From Halobellus rarus (GTDB lineage Archaea > Halobacteriota > Halobacteria > Halobacteriales > Haloferacaceae): DNA of 37,782 nt. Position 1 is the first letter of the stretch; each line of letters starts with the position of its first letter. The translations under genes were made by a program, and so were the position numbers. Below, piece after piece: positions 7,932 through 14,907 of the stretch. The stretch spans positions 1 to 37,782 of the forward strand of contig NZ_JANHDI010000017.1 of NCBI RefSeq assembly GCF_024494595.1, read 5' to 3'. The notes below the pieces were generated by a model. That model was not told the DNA's origin and ran no database searches. It was given only the letters and a program-made list of their open reading frames with translations.

Positions 7932-9526
7932 CAGTAGGTCACCTCCGCGCCGCGGAGGAAGTCGAGGTCGGCAAGCGTGCCGTGCAGGTCGCGGATGTCC
8001 TCTGCCCCCGTGGTGAGCATTGCAAGCCGTTCCAGTGCGAGGCCCCACGCCATCACGTCGTGCTCGACGCCGAGCGGTTCCAGCACCTCGTCGCGGAACA
8101 TTCCCGAGTTTCCGATCTCGATCAGTTCGCCCGTCGTCGGATGCCGACCGAACAGCTCGAACGAGGGCTCCGTGTAGGGGTTGTAGTGCGGTTTGAACTG
8201 CACGTCCGTGATCCCGAACTGCTCGTAGAACTCGACGAACGTGCCCATCAGGTCCCTCACTGAAAGGTTCTCGGCCATCACCCACCCCTCGATCTGGAAG
8301 AACTCCAGCAGGTGCGTCGCGTCGAGCGTGTCGTTGCGGTAGACCTTCTCGACGGAGAAGTACCGCTGCGGGGGTTCGAGGTCGCCGACCTGCGTGCCCG
8401 AGAGGTAGCGCATCGACAGCGACGTGGTGTGGCCGCGCAGCGCGATGGCGCGCGCGAAGTCCTCGGACCACGGCGAGTGGTAGCCATCGCCGTCCTCGCC
8501 GACACCCTCGCGGTGGGCGCGCTCCACGTTGTCGACGAGGTCCTCGGGTAGGTCCTCGATCGGCGGGACGTCCAGCGCGAAGCGGTCCCAGTGGGTCCGC
8601 GCCGGGTGGTCCTGCGGCATGAACAGGCAGTCGTTGATCCAGAAGTCCGCGTCGGCGTGCGGGCCGTCCATCTCCTGAAAGCCCATCCCGACGAGGACGT
8701 CCTTCACGCGATCGGCGGTCTGCCGAAGGACGTGCGTCTTGCCGCCGCGGACCTCCGGCGCGTCGGCCTCGACGTTGTACTCCGTGAACTCGACATCTTG
8801 CCACTCGCCGGAGGCGAGCATCTCGGGAGTCAGGCGGTCGACCGTCTCGGCCGTCTCGACGCCCTCCATCAGCGCCGTGACGCCCGCGTCGGTGAGCGTG
8901 ACCGTCCGGACCGTCCGCTCGTGACGGTCGAGGAGGTTGCGGGAGACGAGCTGGTCGAGGACGTCGTCGCCGACGTCGGCGACCGGGTCCGTCTCTGACT
9001 CGCCGCCGTTCTCGGCGTCGCCGGCGTCCTCCACATCCGCATCACCGTCGTCCACACCCGCGTCGCCGTTCGCGGCGTTCGCGAGAGCGACGAGTGCGAC
9101 TGCTTCGGGATCTGATTCGGTATCGGCATCGCCGTCGGCGGCGAGTTCGCCGCTGTCGATTGTTCCGTACCCCTTCCGCCCGAAGTTCGCCAGCGCGATG
9201 TCGACCTCCGGACCGTCGAGGTCGGCCGCGCCGATGACCCGGCCCATCTGAACCGGCTCCTCGTCGGCTCCGGCTTCGATCGCGGCGCGGTAGAGCCGCA
9301 CCTCGGGGAGGCCGGCGTCGACGTACGCGCGGCCTTCCTCGGTCAGTTCGTACTCGACCGACTCGGTCTCCTCGACGTCGAGCAGTCTCTCGTCGCGGAG
9401 TTCGAAGACGGCCTGCGTCGCCGTCTCGGGCTTCAGGCCCGCCTCCTCGGCGAGTCGATCGATCGACAGTTCCTCGGTCGCACTCGCGGCGTTCAACACC
9501 GCGACCTGTGGTTCTGGAAGTTTCAT
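7931..9526 (-). CDS. pheS: phenylalanyl-tRNA synthetase alpha subunit
   Basis: Catalytic alpha subunit of PheRS, a class II synthetase. The 531-residue product begins with winged-helix-like N-terminal domains (MKLPEPQVAVLNAAS, SIDRLAEEAGLKPETATQAVFEL) typical of the archaeal/eukaryotic form, which helps bind tRNA. The catalytic core has DADFWINDCLFMPQDHPARTHWD in pieces at about 295-320, the motif 2 region FFQIEGWVMAENLSVRDLMG, and motif 3 AWGLALERLAML near the end. Between the two parts lies an acidic, repetitive insert (about 130-190) rich in DGDADVEDAGDAE, probably a flexible salt-adapted linker. The upstream 440 bp contain no obvious strong TATA box. Confidence 0.97.
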   Translation of the reverse strand: MKLPEPQVAVLNAASATEELSIDRLAEEAGLKPETATQAVFELRDERLLDVEETESVEYELTEEGRAYVDAGLPEVRLYRAAIEAGADEEPVQMGRVIGAADLDGPEVDIALANFGRKGYGTIDSGELAADGDADTESDPEAVALVALANAANGDAGVDDGDADVEDAGDAENGGESETDPVADVGDDVLDQLVSRNLLDRHERTVRTVTLTDAGVTALMEGVETAETVDRLTPEMLASGEWQDVEFTEYNVEADAPEVRGGKTHVLRQTADRVKDVLVGMGFQEMDGPHADADFWINDCLFMPQDHPARTHWDRFALDVPPIEDLPEDLVDNVERAHREGVGEDGDGYHSPWSEDFARAIALRGHTTSLSMRYLSGTQVGDLEPPQRYFSVEKVYRNDTLDATHLLEFFQIEGWVMAENLSVRDLMGTFVEFYEQFGITDVQFKPHYNPYTEPSFELFGRHPTTGELIEIGNSGMFRDEVLEPLGVEHDVMAWGLALERLAMLTTGAEDIRDLHGTLADLDFLRGAEVTY

Positions 9527-9933
9527 TTATGTCGTGTCGTGGATCTCACTGCAGCGTCGGTCGTTGTCCGGTCTACCGACCGGCCGCCAGTTAGCAGTTC
9601 CGAAGACCGTGGACCGTTCCGAAGACCGTGGACCGTTCCGAACCGCTGACGTGCCGGAGCCCGGACGGTCCGCGGCTCGGCCGGATCGAATCGGACGGTT
9701 TCCCCGCCGACCGCGACGCGCCCGCCGAGAGCGGACGCGTCCGGCCGACGGCTCCGTCGCCCTCACTCGATCCCGAAAAAGAAGCCGGACCCTTCGGTGT
9801 CGGTCGGTCTCGCGTCGACGCCGCACGCGGTGGAGTCGGGCCCGTGGCGCATATCGGATCGGTCTCCGTCGCCGAGCAAAACGGTTCCGGAAGCGTGGTA
9901 GTCGGGCGCACGGGTCGGCGTCGATCGGGGGTG
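9527..9933. other. divergent intergenic region upstream of pheS
   Basis: About 400 bp between divergent pheS and the amphi-Trp gene. No convincing gene is present. The region holds a short direct repeat (9597-9644) but no clear TATA box facing pheS, so how pheS is transcribed is unclear from sequence. Confidence 0.5.
9597..9644. repeat. 19-bp direct repeat, about 2.5 copies
   Basis: GTTCCGAAGACCGTGGACC occurs at 9597-9615 and again at 9616-9634, followed by a partial GTTCCGAACC. It lies 70-118 bp upstream of the pheS start and could be a repeated operator site or a simple tandem duplication. Confidence 0.85.
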
Positions 9934-9942
9934 CGTTTATCA
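9934..9942 (+). promoter_or_regulatory. TATA box of the amphi-Trp gene
   Basis: GCGTTTATCA sits 25-32 bp before the ATG at 9966, which predicts a leaderless transcript. Confidence 0.65.
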
Positions 9943-9965
9943 GCCGAGGCGGCGTACTCGTTCGT

Positions 9966-10256
9966 ATGCCCGAAGAAGTGCTGTTCAAATCGGAGACCCC
10001 CCAGAGCCGAGAAGCGATCGCGTCGTATCTGCGGTCCGTCGCGGACAAACTGGACGCCGGCGACCCCGTTACCCTCACGGCCGGAGAGCAGTCGGTGACG
10101 ATGGATCCGCCCGCGCAGCCGACGTTCGAGGTGAAAGCCGAGCGCGAGGGGCCGGCCGAGGGCCCCGGAGAACTGAGTATCGAGTTCGAGATCGAGTGGG
10201 ACGAGGGCGACGGAGGAGCGGACGCAGGCGGGAGCGGAGAACTGACGATCGAGTAG
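9966..10256 (+). CDS. amphi-Trp domain-containing protein
   Basis: A 96-residue acidic protein beginning MPEEVLFKSE and containing SREAIASYLRSVADKLDAG and FEIEWDEGD. This is the haloarchaeal amphi-Trp domain pattern, a small conserved family of unknown function named for an amphipathic tryptophan-containing strand. The last 20 residues are Gly/Asp/Glu-rich. The ATG at 9966 is chosen because the TATA box is ideally placed and the longer upstream frame is basic and unlike a haloarchaeal protein. It converges on trpS with a 24-bp gap. Confidence 0.85.
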   Translation: MPEEVLFKSETPQSREAIASYLRSVADKLDAGDPVTLTAGEQSVTMDPPAQPTFEVKAEREGPAEGPGELSIEFEIEWDEGDGGADAGGSGELTIE

Positions 10257-10280
10257 CGGTCCGGTAACCCGGGGAGCGCC

Positions 10281-12008
10281 TCAGTCGTCGCCCGGCGCGA
10301 CGCCGCGACGAGGCGACTCCAGGGAGATATCGAGGTCCTCGAGCAGATCCTCGACCTCCTCCCGTTTCTCCTGGTGCTCTTCGAGGAACCCGCGCATCAG
10401 TTCGGCGGCCTGCTCCTTGCAGCCGCCGCAGAGGCGCTCGCCGCCGACGCACTCGTCGTAGACCTCCTTGGCGAACTCGTCGTCGTCGCCCGCGAGCAGG
10501 TAGGCGTACAGTTCGTAGACCGGACACTCGTCGGCTCTCCCGCCTAACTCGCGCTGCTCTTCGGCGGTGTCGCGGCCGCCGGTCGTCGCCGCCTTCACCT
10601 TGTCGTAGCCCTCCTCGGGGTCGTCGAGCAGCGAGATGTGCGAGGCCGGGATCGACGAGGACATCTTCCCGCCCGTCAGACCGGTCATAAAGCGGTGGTA
10701 GATCGACGACGGCGGGACGAAGCCGTAGCCGCCGTGATCGAGTTCGACCTCCCGCGCGAGTTCCTCGGCCTCGTCGGCGTCGAGGTCGAAGGCGTCGACG
10801 TGCGCGTCGTAGCGGCGTTTTTCCCCGTCTATCGTCTCGACGAGCGCCTCGAAGGCGTCGTCGGTCGCGTTGAGATCCAGGAAGCGAACGCGGGGGCGGA
10901 GCGGCTCCATCCCGGCGTTGTCGAGCTTCTCGACCGCGGAGTCGAGGACGTCGTCGTCGTCGACGACGCCGAGTTCGTCGAGATCGGCCGCATCCGCCTC
11001 GGCGAGCCACTCACCCGCCTCCTCACACCGGGGCCGTTCCGGCTCCTCGGCGTACGCCTCGCGCTCCTCGTAGACGGCCGCGACGAGCGCCCGTTCGGCG
11101 TCGTCGAGCTCGAAGCTCGCGAACGCTTCGGTCACCCCGAAGAACCGCATCCGCGCGGCGAGGTCTCGGGCGAACCGGACGTGCGGGTCCTGGTCGGGGC
11201 CGACGGGGATGACGGTCGGCTTGGGCTCCTCTAACTGCGGATAGAGGATGTCCGCCATCTGCGTGACCACCGACTGCATGTGCGAGACGTTCGTCTCGCC
11301 GTCGAAGCCGTAGATGCCCTGGAACTCAGAGAAGTTCGCCTTCGAGCCGAGTTCGAAGGCGAGGTCCTGGAGTTCGCGGTTGTCCGACTGCCGGTAGAGT
11401 TCGCCCTCCTCGGGGTCGAAGCCGAGCGCGAGCAGGCTCAGGAGGTAATCGCGGGCGTGCTCGTCGATCTCCTCCCAGGTCATCCCGCGGGCGGCGTGCG
11501 CCTCCAGGTCGGCGATCAGGCCGTAGGCCTCGGCGCCCTGCTCTTGGTGCCAGATGATCTCGTCGAAGACGAGTTTGTGGCCGATGTGGGGGTCACCGGT
11601 GGGCATAAATCCCGAGAGGACCGCCGCCGGGTCGTCGTTCCGCAGGGCCTCGGCGACGGGGTCGTAGTCGCGGTGGCCGAAGATGACGCCTCGGCGCATC
11701 AGGTAGTGGGGGTTCGGGACCTCGGGAAGCACGTCGTCGAACTCCTCGATGCCGAACTCCTCGAAGAGCTTTCGGTAGTCGGAGACGGTCGAGGAACCCC
11801 ACGGGTCGAGCGCGACGTCGTCCGCGCCGGCGGCCGAATCGCTCTCCGTGCCGCCATCGGTCCGGAGCCGAGCAGTCTCGCGCGCTACCGATGCGTCGGC
11901 ACGCGCGGTGTCGATGACGTCGCCGTCCTCCGTCTCGCGGGCGTCGCTGTCGCCGGTCTCAGTGACGTCACCGTCCTCTGTCTCGCGGGCGTCGTGGTCT
12001 CGTGTCAT
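10281..12008 (-). CDS. trpS: tryptophanyl-tRNA synthetase
   Basis: Charges tRNA-Trp. The 575-residue class I enzyme has PTGDPHIGHK with the HIGH signature at 141-144, the substrate region VIPVGPDQDPHVRFARDLA, and GGKMSSSIPASH with KMSSS at 448-452. The C-terminus carries CGGCKEQAAELM, typical of TrpRS anticodon-binding helices. The first ~65 residues are an acidic low-complexity extension holding a 16-residue imperfect duplication (DARETEDGDV twice), unlikely to be part of the catalytic fold. Translation may also begin downstream, for example near DPWGSSTVSDY, but no alternative start is better supported. The ATG overlaps the endA stop by 4 nt (ATGA), indicating an endA-trpS operon. Confidence 0.96.
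   Translation of the reverse strand: MTRDHDARETEDGDVTETGDSDARETEDGDVIDTARADASVARETARLRTDGGTESDSAAGADDVALDPWGSSTVSDYRKLFEEFGIEEFDDVLPEVPNPHYLMRRGVIFGHRDYDPVAEALRNDDPAAVLSGFMPTGDPHIGHKLVFDEIIWHQEQGAEAYGLIADLEAHAARGMTWEEIDEHARDYLLSLLALGFDPEEGELYRQSDNRELQDLAFELGSKANFSEFQGIYGFDGETNVSHMQSVVTQMADILYPQLEEPKPTVIPVGPDQDPHVRFARDLAARMRFFGVTEAFASFELDDAERALVAAVYEEREAYAEEPERPRCEEAGEWLAEADAADLDELGVVDDDDVLDSAVEKLDNAGMEPLRPRVRFLDLNATDDAFEALVETIDGEKRRYDAHVDAFDLDADEAEELAREVELDHGGYGFVPPSSIYHRFMTGLTGGKMSSSIPASHISLLDDPEEGYDKVKAATTGGRDTAEEQRELGGRADECPVYELYAYLLAGDDDEFAKEVYDECVGGERLCGGCKEQAAELMRGFLEEHQEKREEVEDLLEDLDISLESPRRGVAPGDD
11915..11995. repeat. imperfect 48-bp direct repeat inside trpS
   Basis: TGACGTCxCCGTCCTCxGTC followed by TCGCGGGCGTC occurs at 11915 and again at 11963, spaced 48 bp. 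It encodes the duplicated acidic decapeptide at the TrpRS N-terminus. The frame is kept because 48 is a multiple of three. Confidence 0.8.
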
Positions 12009-13135
12009 GGGGTAACGCGGGCTACCGAGAGCCAGTCTATCTCGCCGTTCGCCGCGGTGAGCGCAAAAACCATTCGCTTCCGGACCCCGCCAGCGAGGCG
12101 GACGTCGAGAGAGAGGTCTCGGGGATAGAACGCGTGGTCGGGCGCGCCCACGCGCACGAGGTCCGTCGAGTGACTCAGCGAGTCGACGTCGGTGAACTCC
12201 TCGTAGACCCGGAAGTCCGCGCCGAACTTGAAGCCGCTCTTGGGGACGACGCCGCGGTCCCGCAGCGCGGCGTAGGTCCGGAGCCGCCGGTCGAAGCGCT
12301 CGCCCTCGACGTCGCGGCCGAGCGCCACGACCGCGTCGGGGTCGACGTCGACGACGCCGCGCTGGGCGAGGTACGCGCCCTCGACGAGCGACAGCTGAAG
12401 GGGCCCCGAATCGGCGTTCCGACCGAGCAGCCGCTGGCCGTAGAACCGCCGCTCGTAGAGGTCCTCGGCGGCCCCGTAGCAGACGACGCGGTCGTCGAGG
12501 AGGTCGGCGTCGACCGTGGATGGGAGGGTCCCGGACGCGCTCTCACCGTCCTCGTTTCCGGCCTCGCCGATCGCCGGATCGCCGTCGGTCTCGAAGTAGG
12601 TCAGATCGCCGTCCTCGTCGACGACCGCGAGGACGACGTCGCCGAGCGACGCCGCCGAGATGCGCTCGCGCTCGCCCGCGACGCGGATCCGGTAGGCGAC
12701 CTCGTCGTCCCACGGGCCCTTGCCGCGGGGGTAGACGACGAAGTCGATCGCAGTCGCGGCGGTCGCGGCGTCGACGCCCGGCCACTCCTCCCGCACGGGC
12801 GAGAGGTAGAATCCGCGGTCCCGCAGGTCCTTGTACACCGCGAATCGGAGCGTCGCACCCGTTCGGACGAGGAACTCGCGGAAGTCAAGGGTGGGCGCGT
12901 CGCCGTCGGCATCGCTGTCGCTTCCGGCGGCCGCCTCCGCGTCGTCCGTATCGACCGCTGCCGACTCGTCGACGACGGCGTCGAGGTCGCCGCGCGAGAG
13001 GAGGTGTGCGGCCTCCACGGGCGCCAGTTCGATGCGGTTGCGGTCGAGCGGGCGGCCGTACCCGCGGGCGTCGTAGAACCGCTGTCTGGCGTCGCCGCCG
13101 ACGCGAACCACGCCGTCGGCCAGTGTCCCGTCCAT
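12005..13135 (-). CDS. endA: tRNA-splicing endonuclease EndA
   Basis: Cuts bulge-helix-bulge motifs to remove archaeal tRNA introns and process pre-rRNA. The 376-residue protein has two tandem EndA repeats, the homodimeric form found in haloarchaea and other euryarchaea. The C-terminal repeat carries the catalytic triad: Tyr311 in FRVYEEF, His322 in SHSTDLVRV, and Lys353 in GVRKRMVF. The N-terminal repeat keeps the fold (LDFREFLVRTG) but lacks the triad. An acidic spacer lies at about 80-100. The start MDGTLADGVVRVGG at 13135 is preferred; a GTG/ATG nine codons upstream is possible. It overlaps trpS by ATGA. Placing endA before trpS makes sense because haloarchaeal tRNA-Trp genes are known to carry a large intron. 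Confidence 0.95.
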   Translation of the reverse strand: MDGTLADGVVRVGGDARQRFYDARGYGRPLDRNRIELAPVEAAHLLSRGDLDAVVDESAAVDTDDAEAAAGSDSDADGDAPTLDFREFLVRTGATLRFAVYKDLRDRGFYLSPVREEWPGVDAATAATAIDFVVYPRGKGPWDDEVAYRIRVAGERERISAASLGDVVLAVVDEDGDLTYFETDGDPAIGEAGNEDGESASGTLPSTVDADLLDDRVVCYGAAEDLYERRFYGQRLLGRNADSGPLQLSLVEGAYLAQRGVVDVDPDAVVALGRDVEGERFDRRLRTYAALRDRGVVPKSGFKFGADFRVYEEFTDVDSLSHSTDLVRVGAPDHAFYPRDLSLDVRLAGGVRKRMVFALTAANGEIDWLSVARVTP

Positions 13136-13177
13136 ACTCCCTCTGGCGGCCGGCGGCGACATAGGGGCTGCGATGCG

Positions 13178-13915
13178 CTACTCGAACCGCTCGCACGTCG
13201 CGTCCAGACACCGCCGGCCGCGCGCGGTCTCGAACACCGGGAGGCCGCACTCGCACTCGTCGACGACGATTCCGGCGGGGATCGCGAAGGCGGTCTCGCA
13301 GTCGGGGTAGGCGTCGCAGCCGGCGAGCAGGCGGCCGCCGCGGCGGATAATTCGAAGATCGGACCCGCAGTCGGGGCAGTTCCACTCGCCGTCGAACCGC
13401 TCGCGGACGGCGTCGTCGAGGGATTCACACGAGCGGTCGAGACAGATCTCGAAGGCTTCGCCCGCCTCCGCGCGGATCCTCGGTAGGCCGCAGGACTCGC
13501 AGGTGTCGTCGAGGACGGTCGCACCCGCGGGAAGCGAGTACCGAACGTCGGAGTCGAGCCCGCGGACGTCGCCCCTCGCGCGGACCAGCGGTTCGCCGGT
13601 CTCGGGACGGGTCCCGACCGGGACGCCGGCCTCCGTGACGGGGTACTCGACCCAGCCGGAGCTCTCGTGGGAGACGACGCGGAGGACCTGCTCGCCGGCG
13701 CGCGCGACCAGGCCGAAACCGCCCTCGTCGGTCTCGACCGTGAGGGAATCGGGGCGGGTCAGCCACGCCACGGGCTGGTAGCCGTCGGCGTCGTGGACAA
13801 GGGTCGTTCGATCGGGTTTGACCACGACCGCGACGCGACCGCGCTGAGTGCGGGCGCGAGCGCCCTCGAAAGTCGTCGTGCAATCGCCGGCGAAGACGCG
13901 AATCGTCTCGGACAT
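13178..13915 (-). CDS. NucS-like N-terminal domain fused to C4 zinc fingers
   Basis: The 245-residue protein has two parts. Residues 1-100 (IRVFAGDC, RVAVVVKPDRTTLVHDADGY, QPVAWLTRP) resemble the N-terminal DNA-binding half of NucS/EndoMS-type proteins. Residues 135-245 hold three topoisomerase-type C4 zinc ribbons: Cys139/142/158/163, Cys180/183/200/206 and Cys221/223/236/241. The NucS nuclease domain is absent, so it is more likely a DNA- or RNA-binding accessory factor than an enzyme. Start MSETIRV at 13915 is supported by GGGATTATCA about 26-35 bp upstream. Its stop lies 42 bp before the endA start on the same strand, suggesting an operon with endA and trpS. Confidence 0.8.
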   Translation of the reverse strand: MSETIRVFAGDCTTTFEGARARTQRGRVAVVVKPDRTTLVHDADGYQPVAWLTRPDSLTVETDEGGFGLVARAGEQVLRVVSHESSGWVEYPVTEAGVPVGTRPETGEPLVRARGDVRGLDSDVRYSLPAGATVLDDTCESCGLPRIRAEAGEAFEICLDRSCESLDDAVRERFDGEWNCPDCGSDLRIIRRGGRLLAGCDAYPDCETAFAIPAGIVVDECECGLPVFETARGRRCLDATCERFE

Positions 13916-13940
13916 ACGGCGGGTGTGGTCCCGCCTTCGG

Positions 13941-13950
13941 TGATAATCCC
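13941..13950 (-). promoter_or_regulatory. TATA-like box for the zinc-finger/endA/trpS unit
   Basis: The minus strand reads GGGATTATCA, 26-35 bp upstream of the ATG at 13915, which fits a leaderless start for the three-gene unit. Confidence 0.5.
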
Positions 13951-13990
13951 TCTCACGAAGGTCTTTGAACGAGGGCATTTGACCACCTGT

Positions 13991-14644
13991 ATGGACGTTC
14001 CCGACGACGCGGTGCTGTTCGATATGGACGGGGTGCTGGTGGATTCGGAGACGTACTGGCACCGCTTCGAGGACGAGTGGGTGTTCGCGGAGGCGATCGA
14101 GAGCGGATCGCCCGCACACGAGGAAATCACCGGGATGCCGTACTACGAGATCTACGACTACCTCGACGCGAAGTACGGGACTGCGGTGACCAAAACGGAG
14201 TTTATGACGAAGTACGAGGAGCGCGCGGAATCGCTGTACGGCGAACAGGTCGGATTGACTGAGGGAGTCCGCGCAGTGTTCGACGCGATCCGGGCCGACG
14301 GCCGGGCGCTGGCCATCGTCTCCTCGGCGCGGCGGTCCTGGATCGACATCGTGCGCGAGCGGTTCGGCCTCGACCCGCTCGATCTGGTGTTGAGCGCCGA
14401 GGAGATCGACGAACCCGGAAAGCCGGAACCGCACGTCTACGAGCACGCCGCCGCCGAACTCGGGTTCGACCCCGACGAGTGCGTCGTCGTCGAGGACTCG
14501 GTCAACGGCATCGAGTCCGCCGCGCGCGCCGGCGCGTTCACCATTGCCTTCCGATCGACGCACAACGCGGACCTGGATCTCTCCCGCGCCGACGTCGTCG
14601 CCGGCAGTTTCGGGGAGTTGCGGGAGATACTGTTCGGGAGCTGA
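13991..14644 (+). CDS. HAD family hydrolase, beta-phosphoglucomutase-like
   Basis: A 217-residue HAD phosphatase or phosphomutase. Motif I is LFDMDGVLVDSE with the nucleophile Asp11 and Asp13. Motif II is the Ser of AIVSSARR, motif III the Lys of EPGKPEPHVYEHAA, and motif IV the acidic pair of VVVEDSVNGIESAARAGA. A helical C1-type cap lies between about 20 and 90. These features place it with the beta-PGM/phosphatase group that acts on sugar phosphates, but the substrate cannot be told. The start ATG at 13991 is the first codon giving the motif near the N-terminus; the longer frame upstream overlaps the divergent zinc-finger gene. Confidence 0.88.
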   Translation: MDVPDDAVLFDMDGVLVDSETYWHRFEDEWVFAEAIESGSPAHEEITGMPYYEIYDYLDAKYGTAVTKTEFMTKYEERAESLYGEQVGLTEGVRAVFDAIRADGRALAIVSSARRSWIDIVRERFGLDPLDLVLSAEEIDEPGKPEPHVYEHAAAELGFDPDECVVVEDSVNGIESAARAGAFTIAFRSTHNADLDLSRADVVAGSFGELREILFGS

Positions 14645-14675
14645 ATATCGATTCGAGCGGCGATGTGTCTTGGAC

Positions 14676-14907
14676 GTCGACTGCGACGCCTCTGTACGGC
14701 GACCGCGACGCCTACCGCACAGCGACCGCGACGCCTCCGCGCGTCGACTGCGACGCCTACCGCACGGCGACCGCGACGCCTCCGCGCGTCGACTGCGACG
14801 CCTACCGCACGGCGACCGCGACGCCTCCGCACGTCGACTGCGACGCCTACCGCACGGCGACCGCGACGCCTCCGCACGTCGACTGCGACGCCTACCGCAC
14901 GGCGACC
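14676..14907. repeat. 45-bp tandem repeat between convergent genes
   Basis: Four near-identical units begin at about 14743, 14788, 14833 and 14878 (last one partial), preceded by a diverged copy from 14676 at a 67-bp spacing. Each begins GTCGACTGCGACGCCTACCG. Units contain the inverted repeat GCGTCG-ACTG-CGACGC, a 6-bp stem with a 4-nt loop, sometimes with one changed base. The last unit overlaps the final codons and stop of the helicase gene, so the array looks like an expansion of that gene's 3' end. There are no unique spacers, so it is not a CRISPR array. Confidence 0.92.

Noticed and set aside
7932-8804. Longer N-terminus for pheT
   Set aside because: The upstream frame overlaps pheS in another phase and encodes a basic, Arg/Gly-rich sequence unlike any PheT; the ATG at 7931 fits homology and the overlap with the pheS stop.
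14676-14907. Possible CRISPR array or a long repeat protein encoded by the 45-bp units
   Set aside because: There are no spacers, and the long frames through it are Arg-rich out-of-frame readings; the helicase frame ends inside the array.
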